NCBI GenBank assembly: GCA_030248195.1
Contig: JASAND010026020.1
Span: 19,519-83,518, forward strand
Direction: 5' to 3'
Origin: Trissonchulus latispiculum
Lineage: Eukaryota > Nematoda > Enoplea > Enoplida > Ironidae
DNA: 64,000 bases
Shown here piece after piece: positions 1-11,085 of this stretch (positions within the stretch are counted from its first letter, which is position 1; the number at the start of each line of letters is the position of its first letter). A program made the position numbers and the translations under genes. Below the pieces are notes generated by a model. It was not told the origin of the DNA. It saw only the letters and a program-made list of their open reading frames with translations, and made no database searches.

Positions 1-650
1 ATGGGGCCCGCAAATGTGTCAAAAAATGGTCACTCAAAACCAGTCAAAATGGGTCAAAACTGAAAATTGTCGGATCCGATCGATACTGATGTCATTCGAA
101 AGCTCTCGTTGCGTAGATAAAAAGTTGTAATAGGCTCATCGTGTCAAAGTGTGAGAAAAGGAGCTACGAGCCTTCGAATAGGGCAAAAATCGCCCAATTG
201 GTCAAATTGAGTGAAAATTGAACTTTGTCCAATCCAGCTTGTAGTGGTATCAATCGAAAGCTCTGGATGAGCTGGGAAACAGTTATAATAGTCTTAAAGA
301 TAAGAAACTACATACTTCTCCAGAAAATAGATAAGCTCTTTGTATAAACGGAAAAATGTCGGGCGGGAACCACTTGATGCCTTTTGACTTATTGTGTTGC
401 CCACTTTTCCAAAGGGAGGGCAACACCTTGTTATTGGTCTGTGCTTATTATTATTATTATCCGTCTGTCCCCCCCCTAGATCTCGAGATTGGGAAGTGGT
501 ACAGGGGTGGTTGATACCTCATTTGAAAGCCCTTGTCCAGGAGGTTGGTCGGCCGCGCGGGCAGTCCGATACTTTCCGGATTCCGGGATTTCGAATTCCG
601 GATTTTGAAAAAATGGTAAGGGGGGACCAAGGGAAACGTAAAAATTTTTT

Positions 651-1195
651 GTCTCCGATTTCGCTCAAAAGTTGGTCATGGGGTAACTCGACCACGCTGA
701 TTTCGAAACTGAAATCGAAATTTCTGGAAAATTTACGGATTTCGAGATATTCGACCCGGAAAATTCCGGATTTTGAAAAATTTCTCCAAAAGTGGTCAAT
801 ATGGTACTCAAACGAAAGAGCTCGTCGAGCTAAGCAACTTTCCTTCTTGCGACATTTTCTGAAAATGCGTCTAGCGAAAGTTATCGCCGAAAAACTGAAA
901 ATCCGGGAATTCACGGAAACCCGGATTTTGGACCAAAAAATTTTTTGTCTCCGATTTCGCTCAAACGTTGGTCATGGGGTAATTCGACCACGCTGATTTC
1001 GAAACTGAAATCGAAATTTCCGGAAAATTTACGGATTTTGAGATATTCGCTCCGGAAAATTCCGCATTTTGAAAAATTTCTCCAAAAGTGGTCGCTATGG
1101 TATTCAAACGAAAGAGCTCGTCGAGCCGAGCAACTTTCCTTCTTGCGACATTCTTTGAAAATGCGTCCAGCGAAAGTTATGGCAAAAAAATAAAC
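651..1195 (+). repeat. 296-bp tandem block, copy set 1
   Basis: The phrase GTCTCCGATTTCGCTCAAA recurs at 651 and 947, exactly 296 bp apart. The text between (CGGAAAATTTACGGATTT, AGAGCTCGTCGAGC, CTTCCTTCTTGCGACA) is repeated with few changes. Confidence 0.85.
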
Positions 1196-1268
1196 AGAAA
1201 AACCAGTTGTGGGCAACACATTCTTGCAGTAGCGCTAGTCCTTCTTATTATTATTGTCCACAATTTCG

Positions 1269-2200
1269 TGTCCCCCCCATCTATCTCGAGATTGGGAAGG
1301 GGTAGAGAGGTGGTTGATGGCTCATTTTGAAGGTCTTGACTTGAACTGCTCCCGGAAGCGCGGGGAGCCCCGGGGGAGCAGAGGTGCTCCCGGAGCACCC
1401 CCGTGAGTAAAAATGAGTAAAATAAAAAAGTTGTCCAAATGAGCTAATTTTGATATCATTCGAAAGCTCTCGTCGAGTAATGAAAAAGTTGTAATTGGGT
1501 CAAGGCCTGAAAATGCACCCATTTTTAGTTATGAGGCGAAAAAGGGTCAAAAATGGCCAAAAACGGCCAAAACGGCCGTTTGAAGGGGTTTTCCGCCTTT
1601 ATCTCGAGCTAGAGTCAACTAGTTGGCCTTAAATTTGGCATGCAGGATGGCACCCGATGCGGGAAGACCCTCCGGGCACCTGGGCACCATAGTGCTGCGC
1701 AATATGCAAGTACTCGATACGGTGATGCTGCAAATGGTCCAAATTGAAAGTGACGGAAACCCCCTCAATATGGATATCATTCGAAAGCTCTCGTTGCGTG
1801 GATAAAAAGTTGTGATAGGGCCAAGGCGTCAAAATGTAGGAAAAATGAGTTACGGGGCTTCAAAGGGGTCAAAAATGGCCAAAAACAGGTCAAAATGGGT
1901 CAAAATTGAAAATTGTCAGATCCGGTCGATACCGACGTCATTCGAAAGCTCTCGTTGAGTAGATAAAAAGTTGTAATAGGGCCGAAGCGTCAACGTGTAC
2001 GAAAAATGAGTTACAGAGCTTCAAATGGAGCAAAAATGAGCAAAAACGGTCAAAATCGAACTTTGTCGGATTGGTCTGATAGTGGTATAAATCGAAAGCT
2101 TTTGGTGAGCTGGGAGTGGGAACCAGTTATAATAGACGAAAACTAGTAACAGCATATTTTTCCAGAAAGTATATACATAAACTCATTCTATAAACGGAAA
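1269..2200 (+). repeat. Module type with GC-rich CTCCCGGAAGCGCGG segment
   Basis: Direct copies start at 1269, 3496 and 6221 and run about 550 bp in near identity. Markers are GGTCTTGACTTGAACTGCTC, GGAGCACCCCCGTGAG, TATCTCGAGCTAGAGTCAAC and GATACGGTGATGCTGCAAAT. The segment around 1360-1400 is strongly self-complementary (CTCCCGG, CCGGGGG, GGAGCACC). Confidence 0.8.
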
Positions 2201-2299
2201 AATGTCGGGCGGGAACCACTTGATGCCTTTTGACTTATTGTGTTGCCCACCTTTCCAAAGGAAGAGGGCAACCCTTTCTACTGTCTGTTTATTATTATT

Positions 2300-2332
2300 G
2301 GGTTGTCGCATTTTTTTAAAAAAAGACAACCC
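2300..2332 (+). repeat. Short hairpin module, arms GGGTTGTC / GACAACCC
   Basis: Near-perfect inverted repeat with a T7/A7 stem extension, preceded by TTATTATTATT. One of a series of alike 33-bp hairpins in the array. Confidence 0.75.
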
Positions 2333-2369
2333 TTTGATATGGCTAAGTTTCTTTATTTATTTATTTATT

Positions 2370-2403
2370 GGGTTCCCGCCCTTTTCCAAAGGGTTTGGAA
2401 CCC
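2370..2403 (+). repeat. Short hairpin module, arms GGGTTCC / GGAACCC
   Basis: Inverted repeat with CCCTTTTCCAAAGGG as its core, preceded by a TTTATT microsatellite. A second copy lies at 5444-5477. Confidence 0.75.
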
Positions 2404-2427
2404 TATGTTCTGGACATGTTTATTATT

Positions 2428-2459
2428 GGGTTGCCGCTTTTTCAACAAAAAGGCAACCC
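2428..2459 (+). repeat. Short hairpin module, arms GGGTTGCC / GGCAACCC
   Basis: Inverted repeat with a CTTTTTCAACAAAAAG core, preceded by TTTATTATT. Confidence 0.75.
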
Positions 2460-2699
2460 TTTAACTTGGGTATGTCCGTTATTTCTTATTTATTATTATT
2501 ATTCTCCGGATTCTTGTCCCCCCCCTCTAACTTTTGATTGGCTGGACCGATCCGGCTGAAATTTTCAGGGGGAGTTGGGGGTGACCTAAAGTGCTCCCGG
2601 AAACGCAGGCAGTTCGGTACTTCCCGGATTCCGGAAATGGCGAATCCCGGAATTTTTTAGAATGGTAAGGGGGGACCAAGGGAAACGTAAAAATTTTTT

Positions 2700-3400
2700 G
2701 TCTCCGATTTTGCTCAAAAGTTGGTTATAGGGTAATTCAACCACGCTGATTTCGAAACTGAAATCGAAATTTCCGGAAAATTTCCGGATTTCGAGATATT
2801 GGACCCGGAAAATTCCGGATTTTGAAAAATTTTTCCGAAAGTGGTCGATATGGTACTCAAATGAAAGAGCTCGTCGAGCTGAACAACTTTCCTTCTTGCG
2901 ACACTTCCCGGAAATGCGCCTAGCGAAAGTTATGGCCGAAAAACGGAAAATCCGGGAATACCCGGAAACCCGGATTTTGGACCTAAAAATTTTTTGTCTC
3001 CGATTTTGCTTAAAAGTTGGTCATAGGGTAATTCGATCACGCTGATTTCGAAACTGAAATCGAAATTTCCGGAAATTTTACGGATTTCGAGATATTGGAC
3101 CCGGAAAATTCCGGATTTTGAAAAATTTTTCCGAAAGTGGTCGATATGGTACTCAAATGAAAGAGCTAGTCGAGCTGAACAACTTTCCTTCTTGCGACAC
3201 TTGCCGGAAATGCGCCTAGCGAAAGTTATGGCCGAAAAACGGAAAATCCGGGAATACCCGGAAACCCGGATTTTGGACCTAAAAATTTTTTGTCTCCGAT
3301 TTTGCTTAAAAGTTAGTCACAGGGTAATTCGATCACTCTGATTTCGAAACTGAAATCGAAAATCACGGAAAATTTACGGATTTCGTGCTATTCACCCTGG
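2700..3400 (+). repeat. 296-bp tandem block, copy set 2
   Basis: GTCTCCGATTTTGCT recurs at 2700, 2996 and 3292, with identical 296-bp spacing. The last copy is cut short at the unit-end motif near 3418. Confidence 0.85.
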
Positions 3401-4686
3401 ATAAGAGGAAAAATGCCAGCGGCAACCCATTCATGCCAATTTGCTTGTTCTTATTATTCTTATTATTATTATTCTTATTATTGTCCACAATTTCGTGTCC
3501 CCCATGTCTATCTCGAGAATGGGAAGGGGTAGAGAGGTGGTTGATACCTCATTTTGAAGGTCTTGACTTGAACTGCTCCCGGAAGCGCGGGGAGCCCCGG
3601 GGGAGCAGAGGTGCTCCCGGAGCACCCCCGTGAGTAAAAATGAGTAAAATAAAAACGTTGTCCAAATGAGCTAATTTTGGTATCATTCGAAAGCTCTCGG
3701 CGAGTAATGAAAAAGTTGTAATTGGGTCAAGGCCTGAAAATGCACCCATTTTGAGTTATGAGGTGAAAAATGGTCAAAAATGGCCAAAAACGGCCAAAAC
3801 GGCCGTTTGAAGGGGTTTTCCGCCTTTATCTCGAGCTAGAGTCAACTAGTTGGCCTGAAATTTGCCATGTAGGGTGGCACCCGATGCGGGAAGACCCTCC
3901 GGGCACCTGGGTTCCATAGTGTCAGGCAATTAGCAATTACTCGATACGGTGATGCTGCAAATGGTCAAAATTGAAAGTGACGGAAACCCCCCAATATGGG
4001 TATCATTCGAAAGCTCTCGTTGCGTAGGTAAAAAGTTGTAATAGGGGTAAAGCGTCAAAATGTAGGAAAAATGAGTTACGGGACTCCAAAGGGGTCAAAA
4101 ATGGCCAGAAACGGTCAAAATGGCCAAAATTAAAAGTTGTCGGAAACCCCCCAATATGGATACCATTCGAAAGCTCTCGATGTGTGGATAAAAAGCTGCA
4201 ATAGTGCCCACGCACCAAAATGTGGGACAAATGAGATACGAGGCCGCAAAATGGTCAAAAATGGCCAAAACCGGTCAAAATGGGTCAAAATTAAAAGTAA
4301 CGTAAACCCAACAATATGGGTATCATTCGAAAGCTCTCGTTACGTAGATAAATAGTCATAATAGGGTTAACGCGTCAAAATATAGGACAAATGAGTTATG
4401 GGACCCCGAATATTATAAACTCATTCTATAAGCGGAAAAATGTCGGGCGGGAACCACTTGATGCCTTTTGACTTATTTATTTATTATTCCGGTCAACATT
4501 TGTGTCCCCCCCTTTTTCTCGAGATTGGCTGGACCGATCGGGCTGAAATTCTCACCATAGTTGTAGGGTGACCTGAAGTGCTCCCGTTTGTAAGGGCATC
4601 CCGATATCTCCCGGATTCCGGGAATGGCGGCTCCCGGAATTTTTAAAAATGGTAAGGGGGGACCAAGGGAAACGTAAAAATTTTTT

Positions 4687-5280
4687 GTCTCCGATTTCGC
4701 TCTAAAGTTGGTCATAGGGTAATTCAACCGCGCTGATTTCGAAACCGAAAACGAATTTTCCGGAAAATTTACGGATTTCGAGATATTCGCCCCGGAAAAT
4801 ATCGGAATTTGAAAATTTTCCCCAAAAGTGGTCGATATGGAGCTCAAATGAAAGAGCTCGTCGAGCTGGACAACTTTCCTTCTTGCGACATTTTCCGGAA
4901 ATGCGTCTAGTGAAAGTTATAGCCGAAAAACTGAAAATCCGGGAATTCGCGAAAACCCGGATTTTGGACTTTAAAATTTTTTGTCTCCGATTTTGCTCAA
5001 AAGTTGGTCATAGGGTAATTCGACCGCGCTGATTTCGAAACTGGAATCGAAATTTCCGGAAAGTTTACGGATTTCGAGATATTGGACCCGGAAAATTCCG
5101 GATTTTGGAAAACTTCTCCGAAAGTGGTCGACATGGTACTCAAATGAAAGAGCTCGTCGAGCTTAACAACTTTCCTTCTTGCGACATTTTCCGGAAATGC
5201 GTCCAGCGAAAGTTATGGCCGAAAAACCGAAAATCCGGGAATTCCCGGAAATACCGAATTTCTAAGAATTGTCACAAAAG
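4687..5280 (+). repeat. 296-bp tandem block, copy set 3
   Basis: GTCTCCGATTTCGCT at 4687 and GTCTCCGATTTTGCT at 4983, again 296 bp apart. Single copies of the same block begin near 5761, 7618, 8328 and 10008. Confidence 0.8.
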
Positions 5281-5498
5281 TAGACTCTATGGTACTCATT
5301 CGAAAGCTCTTAGCGAGTAGGAAAAAAGTTGCAATAGCACCAAAGCCTGAAAATGTACCAAAACTGAGTTTTCGCCCTTTAGATAAGAGGAAAATGGCTG
5401 CGACAACCCGTTGATGCCGGTAGGATTTATTATTATTATTATTGGGTTCCCGCCCTTTTCCAAAGGGTTTGGAACCCTATGTTCTGGACATGTTTATT

Positions 5499-5532
5499 GT
5501 GTTGCCCACTTTTCCAAAGGAATGGGCAACAC
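5499..5532 (+). repeat. Short hairpin module, arms GTGTTGCCC / GGGCAACAC
   Basis: Inverted repeat with a TTTTCCAAAGGAA core. The same hairpin occurs at 394-426, 7355-7387 and 8062-8095 (the last with one arm base missing). Confidence 0.75.
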
Positions 5533-8500
5533 TTTGTTATCGTTCTGTGCTTATTATTATCCGTCTGTCCCCCCCCTAGATCTCGAGATTGGGAAGGGGT
5601 ACAGGGGTGGTTGATACCTTATTTTGAAGCCCTTGACTAGGACATCTCCCGGAAGCAAGATGGATCCGAAATTCCGGGTTTTGAAAATTCGGATTTTTCC
5701 GGATGGTAAGGGGGGACCAAGGCGAAATTTCAAAAATCCAAAATTTGGTCAAAAATTTTTTGTCTCCGATTTGGCTCAAAAGTCGGTCATAGGGTAACTC
5801 GACCACGCTGATTTCGAAATTGAAATCGAAATTTCCGGAAAATTTACGGATTTCGAGATATTCGATCCGGAAAATTCCGGATTTTGAAAAATTTATTCAA
5901 AAGTGGTCGATATTGGGCTCAAATGAAAGAGCTCGGCGATCTGAGTAATTTTTGTCATTACCATATTTTCCGGAAATGTTTCTAGCGAAAGTTATGACCG
6001 CAGATTGGAAAATCCGGAATTTCCGGAAAAATCGATTTTAAAATCGTTGAAACATGGGCAATATGGTGCTTAATTGAAAGCTCTTTGAGTCCTGGGACAG
6101 ATTTCCTGAACAGAAACAGCTTAAAAGGGATCTAGTAAAATTTATACCCCAAAGGAATATGTTGTGGGCAACACATTCTTGCAGTAGCGCTAGTTATTCT
6201 TATTATTGTCCACAATTTCGTGTCCCCCATGTCTATCTCGAGAATGGGAAGGGGTAGAGAGGTGGTTGATACCTCATTTTGAAGGTCTTGACTTGAACTG
6301 CTCCCGGAAGCGCGGGGAGCCCCGGGGGAGCAGAGGTGCTCCCGGAGCACCCCCGTGAGTAAAAATGAGTAAAATAAAAAAGTTGTCCAAATGAGCTAAT
6401 TTTGGTATCATTCAAAAGCTCTCGGCGAGTAATGAAAAAGTTGTAATTGGGTCAAGGCCTGAAAATGCACCCATTTTTAGTTATGAGGCGAAAAAGGGTC
6501 AAAAATGGCCAAAAACGGCCAAAACGGCCGTTTGAAGGAGTTTTCCGCCTTTATCTCGAGCTAGAGTCAACTAGTTGGCCTGAAATTTGCCATGTAGGGT
6601 GGCACCCGATGCGGGAAGACCCTCCGGGCACCTGGGTTCCATAGTGTCAGGCAATTAGCAATTACTCGATACGGTGATGCTGCAAATGGTCAAAATTGAA
6701 AGTGACGGAAACCCCCCCCCAATATGGGTATCATTCGAAAGCTCTCGTTGCGTAGGTAAAAAGTTGTGATAGGGGTAAAGCGTCAAAATGTAGGAAAAAT
6801 GAGTTACGGGGCTCCAAAGGGGTCAAAAATGGCCAGAAACGGTCAAAATGGGCCAAAATTGAAAATTGTCGGATACGGCTGATACCGGTGTCATTCGAAA
6901 GCTCTCGTTGCGTGGATAAAAAGTTGTAATAGGGCCAAAGCGTCAAAATGTAGGAAAAATGAGTTACGGGGCTGCAAAGGGGTCAAAAATGGCCAAAACC
7001 GGTCAAAATGGGTCAAAATTAAAAGTTGCCGGAAACCCCCCAGTATGGGTATCATTCGAAAGCTCTCGTTGCGTAGATAAAAAGTTGTAATAGGCTCATC
7101 GCGTCAAAGTGTGAGAAAAAGGAGCTACGAGCCTTCGAATTGGGCAAAAATCGCCCAATTGGTCAAAATGAGTGAAAATTGAACTTTGTCCAATCGAGCT
7201 TGTAGTGGTATCAATCGAAAGCTCTGGATGAGCTGGGAAACAGTTACAATAGACTTAAAGATAAGAAACTACATACTTCTCCAGAAAATAGATAAGCTCT
7301 TTGTATAAACGGAAAAATGTCGGGCGGGAACCACTTGATGCCTTTTGACTTATTGTGTTGCCCACTTTCCCAAAGGAAGGGCAACACTTTCTTATTGGTC
7401 TGTGCTTATTATTATCCGTCTGTCCCCCCCCTAGATCTCGAGATTGGGAAGAGGTATAGGGATGGTTGATACCTTATTTTGAAGCCCTTCACTAGGACAT
7501 CTCCCGGAAGCAAGATGGGTCCGAAATTCCAGGTTTTGAAAATTCGGATTTTTTCGGGTGGTAAGGGGGGACCAAGGCGAAATTTCAAAAATCCAAAATT
7601 TGGTCAAAAATTTTTTGTCTCCGATTGCGCTCAAAAGTCGGTCATAGGGTAACTCGACCACGCTGATTTCGAAACTGAAATCGACATTTCCGGAAAATTT
7701 ACGGATTTCGAGATATTCGACCTGGAAAATTCCGAATTTTGAAAAATTTCCCCAAAAGTGGTCGATATTGGGCTCAAATGAAAGAGCTCGGCGAGCTGAG
7801 TAATTTTTATCATTACCATATTTTCCGGAACTGTTTCTAGCGAAAGTTACGGCCGCAGATTGGAAAATCCGGAATTTCCGGAAAAAACCGGATTTTCAAA
7901 AACTCATTGAAACATGGGCAATATGGTGCTTAATTGAAAGCTCTTTGAGTCCTGGGTCAGATTTCCTGCACAGAAATAACTTAAAGGGTATCAAGCAAAA
8001 TCTATACCCCAAAGGAATGTGTTGTGGGCAACACATTCTTGCAGTAGCGCTAGTTCTTATTGTGTTGCCCACTTTTCCAAAGGAAATGGCAACACCTTGT
8101 TATTGGTCTGTGCTTATTATTATTATCCGTCTGTCCCCCCCCTAGATCTCGAGATTGAGAAGAGGTGCACGGGTGGTTGATACCTTGTTTTGAAGCCCTT
8201 GACTAGGACATCTCCCGGAAGCAAGATGGTTCCGAAATTCCGGGTTTTGAAAATTCGGATTTTTTCGGGTGGTAAGGGGGGACCAAGGCGAAATTTCAAA
8301 AATCCAAAATTTGGTCAAAAATTTTTTGTGTTTGATTTGGCTCAAAAGTCGGTCATAGGGTAATTCGACCACGCTGATTTCGAAACTGGAATCGAAATTT
8401 CAGGAAAATTTACGGATTTCGAGATATTGGACCCGGAAAATTCCGGATTTTGAAAAATTTCTCCAAAAGTGGTCGATATGGTACTTAAATGAAAGAGCTC

Positions 8501-8889
8501 GTCGAGCTGGGCAATTTTTATCATTACAATATTTTCCGGAAATATTTCTAGCGAAAGTTATGGCCGCAGATTGGAAAATCCGGAATTTCCGGAAAAAACC
8601 GGATTTTCAAAAATTCGTTGAAACATGGGCAATATGGTACTTAATTGAAAGCTCATTGAGTCCTGGGACAGATTTCCTGAACAGAAACAGCTTAGAAGGT
8701 GTCTATCAAAATTTATACCCCAAAGGATGTGTCGTGGGCAACACATTCTTGCAGTAGCGCTAGTTATTATTATTATTAGCAGGTGGGTGTCCCCCCCCTA
8801 GATCTCGAGATTGGGAAGGGGTACAGGGTTGGTTAATATCTCATTTTGAAGAGCGTGAAAAGAAGGTGTGCATCCGTGAATTTCATCAC

Positions 8890-9660
8890 TCTATCTCCAC
8901 CCAGTCGACCAGGGCAGGGAATTTAATTTTTAAAAATTTTTGTTGGAGACCGCAAAAGTGAGCAGACTGTCGCCACAGTGCCGGAAGGTGTAAACCTTTT
9001 TGTCTTAGTTAAGATGAGCCGGTGTATTTGCTAGGACACGCTTAGAATGGTATATCAAGTAACTTTTAGCGATATGTAGTTGAAAATTGCTTATCCCAAC
9101 TGCCCTTTTATGGGCAACCATGTTCAGGCAAAGGTGTCAAAAATGGTCAAAAACTTTTTGTCTCCGATTTGGTTGAAAAGGCGGTTATAAGGTAATTCGG
9201 GGACGCAGATTCCAAATCTGCAATCGAAATTTTTCTACCTTTTGAGAATCTCGAGATATGGCAAAAAGTTACACTGTTGGAGACCGCAAAAGTGAGCAAA
9301 CTGCCCAGAAACACCTAATATCCGTGTTTTTTGAACTAGTTAGTCATGATGAGCCGGTGTATTTGCTAGGACACGGTTAGAATGGTATATCAAGTAACTT
9401 TTAGCGATATGTAGTTGAAAATTGCTTATCCCAACTGCCCTTTTATGGGCAACCATGTTCAGGTAAAGGTGTCAAAAATGGTCAAAAACTGTTTGTCTCC
9501 GATTTGGTTGAAAAGTCGGTTATAAGGTAATTCGTAATTATCCCAACTGCCTTTTTAAGGGCAACCATTTGTATGAAGCAGTATTAACAAAGTGTAATAT
9601 AAAAATCACTTATCCCAACTGTCCTTTTAAGGGCAACCATTTTAGGATAAAGGTGTCGTC
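8890..9660 (+). repeat. Divergent unit with two ~335-bp copies and CCCAACTGCC...GGGCAACC hairpins
   Basis: TGTTGGAGACCGCAAAAGTG recurs at 8941 and 9275, and GATGAGCCGGTGTATTTGCT near 9013 and 9348. Four hairpin-like phrases of the form CCCAACTG followed by GGGCAACC lie near 9094, 9432, 9542 and 9614. Confidence 0.7.
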
Positions 9661-11085
9661 ATTATTGTATTCGAATAAGACCAATCATATAACAGAAGAA
9701 CCCATTTCTTGAACGAGAGGCTATCGAAGTCTTAGGAAATAAAGCTCTGACCCAAATGGAATTTGCAGGTGGGCAACACACTCTCGCAGTCGCTAGTTAT
9801 TATTCATCTCGTTACCACCCCCTGTCCCCCCCCTCTAACTTTTGCTGGGGTGGCCCGATTGGGCTGAAATTTTTCAGGGGTGTTGGGGGTGGGGTGAAGT
9901 GTTGACTGAAGCACGGGCAGTCCGATATTTCCCGGATTCCGGGAATGGCGAATCCCGGAATTTTTTAGAATGGTAAGGGGGGACCAAGGGAAACGTAAAA
10001 ATTTTTTGTCTCCGATTTTGCTCAAAAGTTGGGCATAGGGTAATTCGACCACGCTGATTTCGAAACTCAAATCGAAATTTCCGGAAATTTTACGGATTTC
10101 GAGATATTCGACCCGGAAAATTCCGGATTTTGAAAAATTTTTCCGAAAGTGGCCGATATGGTACTCAAATGAAAGAGCTCGCCGAGCTGAACAACTTTCC
10201 TTCTTGCGACATTTTCCGGAAATGCGTCTAGCAAAAGTTACAGCCGAAAAACTGCAAATCCGGGAATTCCCGAAAACCCGGATTTTGAAAAATTTTTCCG
10301 ATTGTGGTCGATATGGTACTCAAATGAAAGAGCTCGTCGAGCTGAACAACTTTTCTGCTTGCGGCAGTTTCCGGGAATGCGTCTGGCGAAAGTTACGACC
10401 AAAACACTGTTGCATTCTTCTGACAAAGACCCGTGTTTCTTCTAAGGGAAAATGCCGCGGCAACCCATTCTCGCCATTTTGCTTGTTATTATTCATCTCG
10501 TTACCACCCTTGTCCCCCCCCTCTAACTTTTGCTAGGGTTGACCGATTGGGCTGAAATTTGCAGTGGGGGTTGGGGGTGGGGTGAAGTGTTGACTGAAGC
10601 GCGGGGGGCTCCCCCCGTTGCTATATGCGAAAGTACTCGATACGGTGATGCTGCAAATGGTCAAAATTGAAAGTATCGGAAACCGCCCAATATGGGGCTC
10701 ATTCGAAAGCTCCTGGTGAGTGGATTAAAAGTTGTAATAGGGCCGAGTCGTCAAAATGTACGAAATTTGAGTTACGGAGCTTTAAAGTGAGCAAAAATGG
10801 CCAAAATCGACCAAAAAACCAAATTTTGACAAATTCAAAATAACGTGGTGAATATGGCACTCAAATGGAAGCTCTCGACATGGAGTGCACGAATACGTAT
10901 ACTTTGGGTCATCCAAACGCTTTTTATGGGAGATATCGCTATATATAAACGGAAAAAGCAGCGGCAACCCATTCTCGCTACTTCGCTAGTTGTTATTTCA
11001 GTCAACGTAGTTTGATTTTGTGGAGTGACCTGACGATTTATAGGAAATGAATAATACGTTATTTAACGCCTTGAATATGTAAAAG

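Larger units (their letters stand above)
1..10998 (+). repeat. Array of modular repeat units (about 12 units, 0.65-1.25 kb)
   Basis: Unit starts, each a TGTCCCCC run usually followed by CTCGAGATTGG, lie at 466, 1269, 2515, 3496, 4503, 5566, 6221, 7421, 8132, 8788, 9823 and 10511. Each unit ends with a GGCAACCCATTC or GGGAACCACTTG-type motif and then a TTA-rich microsatellite, ending near 10998. Units are assembled from shared modules: a 296-bp block, blocks carrying ATTCGAAAGCTCTCG with AAAAAGTTGTAAT, and a block with CTCCCGGAAGCGCGGGGAG. Many frames of 60-200 codons stay open here, but they are present on both strands and follow the repeat, so I see no gene. The array probably lies within the DOCK intron preceding 12491. 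Confidence 0.85.

Noticed and set aside
394..1219. Open frames of 70-200 codons on both strands in the repeat array
   Set aside because: They recur with each repeat unit on both strands, end at unit edges, and have low-complexity Lys/Phe/Ser composition with no recognisable domain.
10993..11050. Possible DOCK exon after a TTATTTCAG acceptor
   Set aside because: All frames hit stops within about 16 codons and none resembles DHR1; the position is the end motif of the last array unit.
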